Positions 25,029-31,670 of a stretch of DNA of 33,636 nt are shown in pieces (the first letter of the stretch is position 1; every line of letters begins with the position of its first letter). The notes below the pieces were generated by a model. It saw only the letters and a list, made by a program, of their open reading frames with translations, was not told where the DNA came from and searched no databases. A program made the position numbers and the translations under genes. This stretch comes from Kiritimatiellales bacterium (GTDB lineage Bacteria; Verrucomicrobiota; Kiritimatiellia; Kiritimatiellales; Pontiellaceae), in assembly GCA_003230915.1 (NCBI GenBank), contig QIHI01000108.1, positions 1 through 33,636 of the forward strand, given 5' to 3'.

Positions 25029-25157
25029 TTGGGTGTATAGCCCCGAGGTCAAACTGGAAAGGTTGATGCCTGCGAGCCTTCCGGTGAGCGGATTGAATGA
25101 CGAAGTGGTTTTGACTCCGTTACCGAGCGTGTATTCGATTCGCGAACCTCTTCCCAT
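25029..25157 (-). pseudogene. Rhs/YD-repeat protein remnant
   Basis: The minus strand encodes SRIEYTLGNGVKTTSSF followed by NPLTGRLAGINLSS. This matches the repeat pattern of Rhs/YD proteins (x-Y-x-NGV-x-T-x-x-x-x-x-P-x-TGRL-x-x-I). Only about one and a half repeats are recognisable before the reading frame turns into unrelated sequence, and no start or C-terminal toxin region is present. It is a short decayed fragment, probably brought with or left by a mobile element. Confidence 0.55.
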
Positions 25158-25228
25158 GCACCCTTTCTATAGATCTAAAAATCCGCTGCCAAACCGAAAT
25201 GGTAAAAAGATAGGATCGATACATTTTT

Positions 25229-25301
25229 TTGGTAGACACGCAAGATTGAGGGTCTTGTGGCCGTTAAGGCCGTGTGGGTTCGACTCCCACCTCGAGCACC
25301 A
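25229..25301 (+). pseudogene. 5'-truncated tRNA-Leu (anticodon GAG)
   Basis: From TTGGTAGAC of the D arm onwards this is a good leucine tRNA. The anticodon stem CAAGA/TCTTG surrounds loop TTGAGGG (anticodon GAG), followed by a variable arm TGGCCGTTAAGGCCGT. The T arm is GTGGG-TTCGACT-CCCAC, then CTCGAGC-A-CCA. The 5' acceptor strand (GCTCGAG expected) and the first half of the D arm are missing, replaced by an AT-rich stretch with T7. It cannot fold as a functional tRNA. A 3' tRNA fragment is the usual scar of integration by a tRNA-targeting element. Confidence 0.85.
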
Positions 25302-25365
25302 TTCTCTGTTGAGGACTTTGCAGAACTCAACACCCTTTGCCCTCGTCTTTGAGGGAGAGCCCGCA

Positions 25366-25674
25366 TCACCCATCCAATTCGTGAATCTTATGAATGATAT
25401 TCACAAGCTGCTCTCCCTTGTCCGTCAGAGAATAGACCGTTCGAGGGGGTAGTTCTTTGAACTTTTTTTTATGCAACAGCTTGTAGGAGGTCAACTTTCG
25501 AAGCCGCTCTGAAAGTACCTTCGTTGAAATTCCAGTGATGTGCCTCTCAAGAGCGCCGGGCCGATTAACGCCCTCCTTAACAGACATAAGAACGGAAACA
25601 GACCATTTGCAGCCCACTATCTGTTCGAGGCATTCGTAGTTTTTTCGCATAGTTGCCGATTTTTTTTCATTCAT
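25366..25674 (-). CDS. HxlR-family winged-helix transcriptional regulator
   Basis: A 102-residue MarR-like HxlR regulator. YECLEQIVGCKWSVSVLMSVKEG is the N-terminal dimer and first helix region. RPGALERHITGISTKVLSERLRKLTSYKLL is the helix-turn-helix, and the wing is KKKFKELPPRTVYSLTDKGEQL. Cysteines lie at 15 and 22; some HxlR proteins (for example HypR) sense oxidants or aldehydes through an N-terminal cysteine, so a redox role is plausible. It is divergent from a CPVC thioredoxin-like gene 135 bases away. Codon choice and the adenine/thymine-rich start (four Lys/Glu codons of A runs) look unlike the arg or dap genes. No Shine-Dalgarno is visible, and Met9 is an alternative start. Confidence 0.85.
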   Translation of the reverse strand: MNEKKSATMRKNYECLEQIVGCKWSVSVLMSVKEGVNRPGALERHITGISTKVLSERLRKLTSYKLLHKKKFKELPPRTVYSLTDKGEQLVNIIHKIHELDG

Positions 25675-25809
25675 GACGTCAATATTTTACACCATTTTAT
25701 GCCCTACGCACTGAAAAGTGCCTCCTTTTTCAAGCAAGAGATTTCGAATACGGTCTAGCTGTTGGTCGGAATGGTTCTGGTTGGCGGTTAAATTAAAAGG
25801 AGAAAGATC
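25675..25809. promoter_or_regulatory. Divergent control region between hxlR-like and thioredoxin-like genes
   Basis: A perfect 5-bp inverted repeat GCACT-GAAA-AGTGC lies at 25708-25721, roughly between the two genes and within 40-50 bases of the regulator start. GACGTC at 25675-25680 is a small palindrome next to the regulator start. Either could be the operator for the HxlR protein. AT-rich elements such as TAAAAT on the minus strand near 25684-25700 could serve as a -10 for the regulator, but no convincing pair of hexamers is seen for either direction. Confidence 0.4.
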
Positions 25810-26043
25810 ATGAATAATGCAATATTCTATCACGCAGGGTGCCCTGTTTGTATTGAAGCAGAGCAGAAGGTTGCGGAAGCGATCGATAAGGCTCGGTTTC
25901 ACGTGGAGATCGTTCACCTCGGCGAGGAAAAAAATCGACTCCCCGAAGCGGAGCGGGCGGGTGTCAAATCCGTACCTGCCTTGGTTCTTAATGGTGTTCC
26001 GTTTCATATCAATCATGGGGCAAATCTTTCTGCACTGAAATAA
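25810..26043 (+). CDS. Small thioredoxin/glutaredoxin-fold protein with CPVC motif
   Basis: A 77-residue redox protein. It begins with a strand AIFYHAG leading to the active-site motif CPVC (residues 11-14). The conserved cis-proline is Pro56 in KSVPALVLNG. The length corresponds to a minimal glutaredoxin-like fold lacking the last helix. It is not a classical glutaredoxin (CPYC) and may be a specialised disulfide reductase. AAGGAGA precedes the ATG. A strong terminator 20 bases after the stop makes it a one-gene transcript. It is divergent from the HxlR-type regulator, which suggests that regulator controls it. Confidence 0.82.
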   Translation: MNNAIFYHAGCPVCIEAEQKVAEAIDKARFHVEIVHLGEEKNRLPEAERAGVKSVPALVLNGVPFHINHGANLSALK

Positions 26044-26062
26044 GCGGTCACTGCCGCAATTT

Positions 26063-26101
26063 CAGGTCTTCTCAAGTAAAAATGGGAAGGCCTGTTTTTT
26101 T
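26063..26101 (+). terminator. Intrinsic terminator of the CPVC gene
   Basis: CAGGTCTTCTC (26063-26073) pairs with GGGAAGGCCTG (26084-26094), with two T-G pairs, around a 10-base A-rich loop, followed by seven T. It is a strong terminator placed directly after the stop at 26043. Confidence 0.9.
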
Positions 26102-26284
26102 GCCTAAGTCAGTGGAAAGGTGTCAGTCCTTCTATGGAGACTGTCAATCGCTTGGGTCTATAATCTCTCCTTTTTTGATCTAAAGACGGCTCAGTTGATT
26201 TGAAAGTTCGTTCAGAAAGACTGAACGGACAACCTTCTATCCGTGCGAGGTTTTACACCTCTGGCCACCTAATGCTGCGTACGC

Positions 26285-26389
26285 TTCACCCAATTCGCCA
26301 GCTTCTGGCTGATGGTTTTCTGCGCCTCGCAACTTGCGGTAGTCCTGCTGGGTCTTGTTCCCTTCAAGTTTTGGACAAGCAACCGGTAG
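26285..26389 (+). pseudogene. Displaced 3' end of ccsA
   Basis: This stretch reads FTQFASFWLMVFCASQLAV and then VLLGLVPFKFWTSNR followed by TAG. It aligns without gaps to the C-terminus of the intact CcsA (FTESASFWLMVFCASQFAI, ILLGAVPLRWWRSKQ, stop). The offset is exactly 1,431 bases over the whole length, with 36 identical bases in the middle and clear divergence in the final 58. An in-frame TAA lies a few codons upstream (26270-26272), so this is only a fragment of a gene end. It is probably the old ccsA tail left behind when an element inserted. Confidence 0.85.
26296..26331 (+). repeat. 36-bp direct repeat, right copy
   Basis: Identical to 24865-24900. It lies inside the displaced ccsA tail and marks the right boundary of the 1,431-bp inserted unit. 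Confidence 0.9.
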
Positions 26390-26555
26390 AGTACTTCACG
26401 AATGCGATGCCGTATGTTCTGTATTGGAAGAACGGACTCTATCCCGTCCTGCCGAAGTCAAGGCACTACTCCATACGATGACCACGCATAGGGTGGCCTT
26501 CCGCTACAGATCGCGCTTAAAAAGGAAGTTTCTTGCGGTTGGAATCCTTTTTCAT

Positions 26556-26583
26556 TTGCTTTTCCTGCGCGTGGAAATATGTT
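26556..26583 (+). promoter_or_regulatory. Possible promoter of the tol-pal operon
   Basis: TTGCTT at 26556-26561 and TATGTT at 26578-26583 are 16 bases apart, giving a leader of about 35 bases before the tolQ ATG at 26627. Both hexamers are moderate matches. Confidence 0.4.
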
Positions 26584-26626
26584 TGGAACAGCTTTTTCAA
26601 ACCCCCAAATAAGGACGATAACGACT

Positions 26627-27379
26627 ATGGATCTGTTCAATTCGCTACTGGTTTCGCTACCGATTGCCGACATGGGCAGTGCTTTTTCCGATAGCACCGC
26701 CCCTGGCAAGAGCATTGTGATTTTACTGTTTATCGGATCCGCTTGGGCTTGGACGATTATGTTGACCAAATGGTGGGAGTTACGCTGCGCGGAGCGGGCT
26801 ACGGCGGATTTTCTGGGGGCCTTTCGTTCTGATCGCAACCCGACCGCGCTGTTTACTCGGCGTGAGGAATATCTCGGTGCGCCAGTGAACATCATCTACA
26901 AGGCAGGCTGCGCCGCTCTCGGCGGGGAACTGCAGGCGCATGGTATCGACCCCGACGACCTGTTGATGGGCGATATGACCTCTGAGGCGCATCGCCGCCT
27001 CAGCCTCAATCAGCTTGAAACCCTGCGGGCAGTGGTGGATCGTAATGTAGCCGATGAGGCACTGAACCTCGAAGACAAGATGGGCCTGTTGGCCACGGCC
27101 GTGAGTGCTGCACCATTCCTCGGCCTGCTCGGGACGGTTTGGGGTGTGATGGATGCCTTTGCGGGTATGGCCATTTCGGGGAATGCTGCGCTTTCGGCGG
27201 TGGCGCCTGGCATTTCTGGCGCCCTATTAACCACGATCGTCGGTCTGCTTGTGGCGCTGCCTTCGATGATTGGTTATAACCTGCTTTCAAGCAAGATTCG
27301 GACGATTTCTGTGCAGATGGATAACTTTGCTCAGGAGTATATTTCGGCCATTCAAAATTCGTATGTAATTGAAGGGTAG
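26627..27379 (+). CDS. tolQ: TolQ/ExbB-type proton channel protein
   Basis: A 250-residue MotA/TolQ/ExbB-family protein that with TolR forms the proton-driven motor of the Tol-Pal system in the inner membrane. Three hydrophobic segments are visible: GKSIVILLFIGSAWAWTIML (about residues 27-46), KMGLLATAVSAAPFLGLLGTVWGVMDAF (about 143-170), and AVAPGISGALLTTIVGLLVALPSMIGYNLL (about 180-210). Signatures are the G-L-L-G-T-V-W-G and APGI-x-x-ALLTT motifs. ATG at 26627 is chosen because AAGGA lies upstream at a workable distance; an in-frame ATG at 26579 overlaps the likely promoter. TolQ is preferred over ExbB because tolA, tolB and pal follow. Confidence 0.92.
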   Translation: MDLFNSLLVSLPIADMGSAFSDSTAPGKSIVILLFIGSAWAWTIMLTKWWELRCAERATADFLGAFRSDRNPTALFTRREEYLGAPVNIIYKAGCAALGGELQAHGIDPDDLLMGDMTSEAHRRLSLNQLETLRAVVDRNVADEALNLEDKMGLLATAVSAAPFLGLLGTVWGVMDAFAGMAISGNAALSAVAPGISGALLTTIVGLLVALPSMIGYNLLSSKIRTISVQMDNFAQEYISAIQNSYVIEG

Positions 27380-27444
27380 AGGAGAACGCCTTGGGCTTTA
27401 GAACTTAAAACTTAACACTCCATACCTTAAAAACTGTATTCATC

Positions 27445-27849
27445 ATGGCAAGACGCACCAGCTTAGTTTCATTGAATCAGATCAGCGACATCAACATGAC
27501 GCCGCTGATGGATCTGACGTTTATCCTGCTGATCACCTTTATCATTACCTTTCCGTTGATTGAACAGGGGGTTGCGATCAATCTGCCGAAGGGGAAGGCT
27601 GCGGATATGCAGGATGCTGTTTCGCGGTCGATCAGTCTAAATTTTGATAAACAGCTCTATCTCGACGAACTACCGGTTTCGAAAGAAGAGCTGGTGGCGG
27701 CCCTGCTGGATGTGGTGGCGGAGAATCCAGATACGACCATTTATGTACGCGCCGACCGTACGCTTCCATATGGCGAGGTGGTGGATGTGATGCGAATGCT
27801 CCATGAGGCCAATATTACGCGAATGGCCCTGGTGACGGAAGGGGAGTAG
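27445..27849 (+). CDS. tolR: TolR/ExbD-type protein
   Basis: A 134-residue inner-membrane protein with one helix (about residues 19-39). The conserved proton-carrying aspartate is Asp23 in TPLMDLTFILLITF, the same position as in E. coli TolR. A periplasmic domain follows with SISLNFDKQLYLDELPVSKEEL and the TIYVRADRTLPYGEVVDVMRMLHEANITRMALVT segment typical of ExbD/TolR. It lies 65 bases after tolQ; that gap is AT-rich with repeated AACTTAAAACTTAA-like words and no obvious structure. No strong ribosome-binding site precedes the ATG. Confidence 0.94.
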   Translation: MARRTSLVSLNQISDINMTPLMDLTFILLITFIITFPLIEQGVAINLPKGKAADMQDAVSRSISLNFDKQLYLDELPVSKEELVAALLDVVAENPDTTIYVRADRTLPYGEVVDVMRMLHEANITRMALVTEGE

Positions 27850-27854
27850 GCTCG

Positions 27855-28604
27855 ATGAATGCCTTCCAGAAACAAATCGCCTTGCGGGTGGTTGGAGCCC
27901 ATGCAGCGCTTGTTTTTTTGGTGGTCGTGATTCCTTTTATGCGCGGCTGCTTTCAGCGAAAGCCGAAGGAAATCGTTACCTTTATTGAGTTTGGTGCGCC
28001 TGCGCCGCCGGTGAATATTGAAACGGTGTCTCAGATGGCTGAGCCGGAGCCGCCCGCTCCCACGCTGGAGCCAGAGCCTGCCCCGATTCCCGAACCGCCG
28101 AAACCCAAGCCCAAGCCGGTGGTGAAGCCTAAACCGAAGCCCAAGGTGGAAAAGCCCCTGCCGAAACCCAAGCCTACGAAGCCGAAATGGAAGCCCACTT
28201 CCGTAAAAGACATCAAGAAGGGAAAGAAGATAAAGGAGAGTCCCAAAACACCCACCGTTTCTTCTTCAGACATCAAAAAAGCACTGTCGGGTATATCGAA
28301 GCCAGCGACCTCTGCGGTAAATCCGAGCCAGATCAATGCGTATATCGGGCGTGTCGGGAGTTTTTTCTATGGCTATTGGAAGCCGCCCGCTTCGGCTTCG
28401 TACTCGACAGGATCGGCCATTGTTCGGATTTCGATACGAAAAAACGGACAGATTATAAAAAGGGTGAAAATCAGGGGGTCGGGCGATTCGGTTTATGATA
28501 AAACGGTAATGGATGCAGTGAATGCGGTCAGCACGATTCCCCGACCGCCGCCGGACTATCCGTACGATTATGTGGAAGTCGAATTTAGACTGGAGAATAG
28601 GTAA
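27855..28604 (+). CDS. tolA: TolA-like (TonB/TolA family) trans-periplasmic protein
   Basis: A 249-residue protein with one N-terminal helix (about residues 10-28) and a Pro/Glu/Lys-rich spacer (about residues 55-120: repeated PEP and KPKPK units). The C-terminal domain (about residues 155-249) contains GSAIVRISIRKNGQIIKRVKIRGSGDSVYDKTVMDAVNAVSTIPRPP and the final strand YVEVEFRLENR. The rigid Pro-Lys spacer is TonB-like, but position between tolR and tolB argues for the TolA role of linking the inner-membrane motor to TolB and Pal. GGGGAG overlapping the tolR stop serves as ribosome-binding site. The stop overlaps the tolB ATG. Confidence 0.85.
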   Translation: MNAFQKQIALRVVGAHAALVFLVVVIPFMRGCFQRKPKEIVTFIEFGAPAPPVNIETVSQMAEPEPPAPTLEPEPAPIPEPPKPKPKPVVKPKPKPKVEKPLPKPKPTKPKWKPTSVKDIKKGKKIKESPKTPTVSSSDIKKALSGISKPATSAVNPSQINAYIGRVGSFFYGYWKPPASASYSTGSAIVRISIRKNGQIIKRVKIRGSGDSVYDKTVMDAVNAVSTIPRPPPDYPYDYVEVEFRLENR

Positions 28605-29788
28605 TGAGACGATGGTTTTTAATAGGTTGTATTGCTCTGGCTTCAGCCTCGGCACTGGCTCAGCGCGCGGTGGTAACGAAGTCCGGCGAGGGAAAGATCA
28701 AGATCAATCTGGCGGGTTACCGTACGGGTAACGATACGGCTTCGCGCACGTTTCTTTCAGTGCTCAAGGCGGATTTGAATCGCTCGGGCTATTTCAAAGT
28801 GACCTCGGCAAAGGGGGATCTGAATGTGGTGGGATCGTGTGTTTCCGGCGGCGGGAACATGAAGGCGGAATGTCAGTTGTATCAGGTGAATTCTCGTAAG
28901 CGATTGCTGGGCAAGTCCTACACCACGACAACGACCGATGCGCGTGGACTAGCGCACCGTGTGGCCGATGAAATTGTCTATGCCGCAACAGGCAAAAAGG
29001 GCATGGCTTCGGGTAAGATTGCCATCGTCAGCAGCCGGACTGGCCGCAAGGAGTTATATGTTTGCGATATGGATGGTAAGAATATCCGGCAGATCACCAA
29101 GGATCGTAGCATCGTGGTCGGGCCAGGCTGGATGCCGGACGGCAAGAATATTGTCTATACCTCCTACAAGCGCGGCTATCCGAACGTCTATATGACGGGT
29201 CGCAGCAAGCCGCTCTCGAGCCATGGAGGGCTGAATGCCAGTGGCGCGGTTTCACCGGACGGCAAGAGCATGGCGGTGATTCTGTCGCGCGACGGAAATC
29301 CAGAGCTCTATACGAAGAGTTTACGTACGGGCCGCCTGAAGCGGATGACGAACACTCGGCACGGGAACGAGGCTAGCCCGTGCTGGTCGCCGGACGGTAA
29401 CCACATTGCCTATGTCTCCGACACGAGCGGAAAGCCGCAAATCTACATTATCTCCAAGAGTGGCGGGCGCGCGCAGCGGCTGACGAGCACGGGTTCGGAA
29501 AATGTGGCGCCAGACTGGGGAACAAATGGGTATATTGTCTACAGTAGCCGGGTCGGGGGGCGCTACCGCATTGCCATGGCCAACCCTGCCACGAAGACGC
29601 TGCGGGTTCTGGAGACGGATTGGGCGGACTATGAAGATCCAAGCTGGGCACCCGACGGGCGACATATCGTCTGTTCGCGCACGGCAAACTACCGTTCCTC
29701 CATCTACCTCCTTGACACCCTCAAAGATTCTCCTGTAGCTTTGCTCGCAGGGTCGGTCGACTGGTATTCTCCGGCTTGTTCACCATAA
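28604..29788 (+). CDS. tolB: Periplasmic TolB beta-propeller protein
   Basis: A 394-residue exported protein with a signal peptide (residues 1-19, ending in ALA-Q). Residues ~20-125 are the N-terminal alpha/beta domain (LKADLNRSGYFKV, ATGKKG). From ~residue 130 come repeated propeller blades with the S-P-D-G-K pattern: GWMPDGKNIVYTS, AVSPDGKSMAVILS, CWSPDGNHIAYVS, APDWGTNGYIVYSS and SWAPDGRHIVCS. ISKSGGRAQRLTSTGSENVAPDWG is strongly TolB-like. It starts by one-base overlap with tolA. It is a little shorter than E. coli TolB. Confidence 0.93.
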   Translation: MRRWFLIGCIALASASALAQRAVVTKSGEGKIKINLAGYRTGNDTASRTFLSVLKADLNRSGYFKVTSAKGDLNVVGSCVSGGGNMKAECQLYQVNSRKRLLGKSYTTTTTDARGLAHRVADEIVYAATGKKGMASGKIAIVSSRTGRKELYVCDMDGKNIRQITKDRSIVVGPGWMPDGKNIVYTSYKRGYPNVYMTGRSKPLSSHGGLNASGAVSPDGKSMAVILSRDGNPELYTKSLRTGRLKRMTNTRHGNEASPCWSPDGNHIAYVSDTSGKPQIYIISKSGGRAQRLTSTGSENVAPDWGTNGYIVYSSRVGGRYRIAMANPATKTLRVLETDWADYEDPSWAPDGRHIVCSRTANYRSSIYLLDTLKDSPVALLAGSVDWYSPACSP

Positions 29789-29809
29789 AAAACACATGAG
29801 GTGGGTAGT

Positions 29810-30331
29810 ATGAATATGAAGATTTTCAAGTTTCTTTTTTTTGTGGTTTTGACCGTTTCCATCACCACGCTGACGGGTTGCAGGTCGAAGAGGCCTTCGG
29901 CGGATCTGTATGGCTCCGACAATATGTATGGCGGCTCCATCATTGATGATGATATTCAGCTGAACCCCGACAACATGGGCTTGCCGATGGATGGCGACCG
30001 TAGCTTGTTTGCACCGGTCATGTTTGCTTACGACAGTTCGCAGGTCAACCGAGAGGAAGCCGCCAAGGTCGAGGCCGTCGCGAAATATCTCAATAAAGGG
30101 AAGGCCCAGGGCGTGATTGTCGAGGGTCACGGCGATGAGCGCGGTAGCCGCGAGTACAACCTTGCGCTGGGGGAACGCCGCGCACTGGCCGTCCGCGACT
30201 ACCTCATCAGCCTTGGTGTCGAAGCGTCCAGCGTCCAAACTAAGAGTCTGGGCGAAGAGATGCCCGAGAACATGGGGCACGACGAAGGCGCATGGCGCAT
30301 GAACCGGCGCGGCGTGTTCGCCATCTATTAA
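29810..30331 (+). CDS. pal: Peptidoglycan-associated lipoprotein Pal
   Basis: A 173-residue outer-membrane lipoprotein. The signal sequence ends in the lipobox LTGC. Residues ~65-173 are an OmpA-like peptidoglycan-binding domain. FAYDSSQVNREE gives the first strand and helix, and VIVEGHGDERGSREYNLALGERRALAVRDYL holds the Asp and Arg that bind diaminopimelate. The C-terminus is MNRRGVFAIY. The ATG at 29810 follows GAGG by eight bases; a GTG at 29801 is in frame but lies inside that site. It closes the tolQRAB-pal set. Confidence 0.95.
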   Translation: MNMKIFKFLFFVVLTVSITTLTGCRSKRPSADLYGSDNMYGGSIIDDDIQLNPDNMGLPMDGDRSLFAPVMFAYDSSQVNREEAAKVEAVAKYLNKGKAQGVIVEGHGDERGSREYNLALGERRALAVRDYLISLGVEASSVQTKSLGEEMPENMGHDEGAWRMNRRGVFAIY

Positions 30332-30376
30332 TCCGTTTTTTTCAAGGTGTGGCACTCTTCCGCACCTTCTTTCTTT

Positions 30377-31651
30377 ATGCAGTCCTTCCTCCCCATGATT
30401 GCGGCTTTGCCCGACCTGCTTCCGGGCACCCTGAGCGTGGTTGTGGCCGTTGTGGTTTCCTTCGTGGTCATTACGGGCATTGCTAGCTACTACCGTTTTC
30501 AGCATATCGTCCTTCAGTCGGAGGACACCCAGCCCGAGGACATGGATATTTCGGCCTCCAACATCTTGCGCATTCAGCTGGCTCGCTTTCTTGCCGGTTG
30601 CAGCCGCCGCGGCACCTCGTTTTCCCTCGCGCTGATCCGGGAGGACGATCCTGCCGTGGAGGTGCGCATAGGTTCCACTTTTATCGAGGCTATTAAGGGA
30701 GCCGCGCGCCACGACGACATCACCTGCATCTTCGACGGGCAGACTGCGGCCTTGTTGGCCGAATTCGAACCCGAGGATTCCGAGGCAATTCTCACGCGTA
30801 TAACCCGCGCCGTTGCCAGGGACTGCCCTGAGATTTCTGTTAAATCGCTACGCGTGGGGATCTCCTCCTATCCCGGCCACGGTCTAAGCGGAAAAGAGTT
30901 GATAGAGAGTGCTGGAAAGGGGCTGGAGCAGACGAATGAGCTACAGCCGATTTTCATACCGGAAATCATCGATCATGAAGAAGAAGACGAAAATACAAAG
31001 GAAGATGCTCCCGCCGATGAGGAGGTCTCTTCAGAAGAGGATGCCAAGAGTGGGATCGACGCGGAACAGCATTCCTCCGGTTGGATGAGCCGCCGTAAGA
31101 GCGCCATGCTCGACGAGTTGACTGGCGTACTGAAGCCGTCTTCCATATCGGCCTATATGCAGCGTATGATGAGCGACCTTCGCCATAAAAAGGCCAAGGC
31201 CTCGCTCTTTTGCATCGGGGTCAATAACATGGAGCAGATCGCGCGCTTCCACGGGGAAGAGGTCGCAGATGACATCCTAGCCGAGATCAGTAAAATATTG
31301 CAGGAAAACGTTCGTTCGGACGACCTAATCGGGCGCCATGAGAAATATGCCTTTCTCATTCTCGCGCAGGTTTCGCTCAAAGACGCGGAGATCATCGGCA
31401 AGCGCGTCAGCACGATAATCCAGCAGCGCGAAATCATTACCAGAACGAAAAGACTTAAAACCACCGTAACGCTGGGAGTTGCGGCCTATCCAGAGCATGG
31501 TCGCAATCTACACGCGCTCTACAAGGCGGGGCAGAAGGTTCTCGACCACAGCCGCGCCAACGATATTCGTGCCTATGCGGTGTACGATCCGGAAATCCAT
31601 GATAGTATGCCAGCGAAACCGATGAAGAGTATCAAATCGATACAAGCCTGA
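30377..31651 (+). CDS. Membrane protein with two degenerate GGDEF domains
   Basis: About 425 residues. One N-terminal helix (LSVVVAVVVSFVVITGIASYY, about residues 19-39) anchors two GGDEF-fold domains, joined by an acidic linker near residues 200-235 (HEEEDENTKEDAPADEE). Domain 1 (about 62-190) and domain 2 (about 245-405) keep the fold: in domain 2, DELTGVLKPSSISAYMQ, VNNMEQIARFHGEEVADDILAEIS and VTLGVAAYPEHGRNLHALYKAGQKVLDHSR. Both lack the catalytic signature: it reads FDGQT (119-123) in domain 1 and GRHEKYAF (319-326) in domain 2 instead of GGDEF. It is unlikely to make c-di-GMP. The start is uncertain: ATG 30377 or GTG 30347, and neither has a good ribosome-binding site. It follows pal by about 45 bases. 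Confidence 0.8.
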   Translation: MQSFLPMIAALPDLLPGTLSVVVAVVVSFVVITGIASYYRFQHIVLQSEDTQPEDMDISASNILRIQLARFLAGCSRRGTSFSLALIREDDPAVEVRIGSTFIEAIKGAARHDDITCIFDGQTAALLAEFEPEDSEAILTRITRAVARDCPEISVKSLRVGISSYPGHGLSGKELIESAGKGLEQTNELQPIFIPEIIDHEEEDENTKEDAPADEEVSSEEDAKSGIDAEQHSSGWMSRRKSAMLDELTGVLKPSSISAYMQRMMSDLRHKKAKASLFCIGVNNMEQIARFHGEEVADDILAEISKILQENVRSDDLIGRHEKYAFLILAQVSLKDAEIIGKRVSTIIQQREIITRTKRLKTTVTLGVAAYPEHGRNLHALYKAGQKVLDHSRANDIRAYAVYDPEIHDSMPAKPMKSIKSIQA

Positions 31652-31670
31652 TTCAGGCGGGAGAGCGAGG

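Larger units (their letters stand above)
24959..25365. other. Gene-poor stretch between ccsA and the HxlR gene
   Basis: This 407-base gap contains an Rhs/YD-repeat remnant on the minus strand (25029-25157) and a truncated tRNA-Leu (25229-25301). TAGGATAGACACCTTTTT near 24961 and TAGGATCGATACATTTTT near 25211 resemble each other and may be repeats flanking the Rhs remnant. The segment GTTGAATGTTGAGACCTGACC near 24992-25012 looks like a dispersed repeat I have seen in other genomes, from memory only. No complete gene is visible. Confidence 0.5.
26044..26626. other. Gene-poor stretch between thioredoxin-like gene and tolQ
   Basis: This 583-base gap holds the thioredoxin-like gene terminator (26063-26101), the displaced ccsA 3' end (26285-26389), and a possible tolQ promoter (26556-26583). 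The parts 26102-26284 and 26390-26555 show no protein similarity or structure that I recognise. The second part would be the original sequence downstream of ccsA if the insertion model is right. Confidence 0.55.

Noticed and set aside
25167-25373. Minus-strand open frame reading CSRWESNPHGLNG, looking like a small protein
   Set aside because: It is the antisense of the tRNA-Leu fragment; this peptide pattern is a familiar artefact of tRNA regions.
27380-27444. AACTTAAAACTTAA-like words between tolQ and tolR as a CRISPR or direct-repeat array
   Set aside because: The words are short, irregular and AT-rich, with no constant spacing or repeat unit; no CRISPR array is present anywhere in the window.
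29780-30712. 310-codon minus-strand open frame across pal and the start of the GGDEF protein
   Set aside because: It lies antisense to the clearly real pal gene and has low-complexity His/Gly/Asn-rich content without a domain.
30377-31651. Active diguanylate cyclase
   Set aside because: Both domains lack the GGDEF/GGEEF signature and the surrounding catalytic residues.
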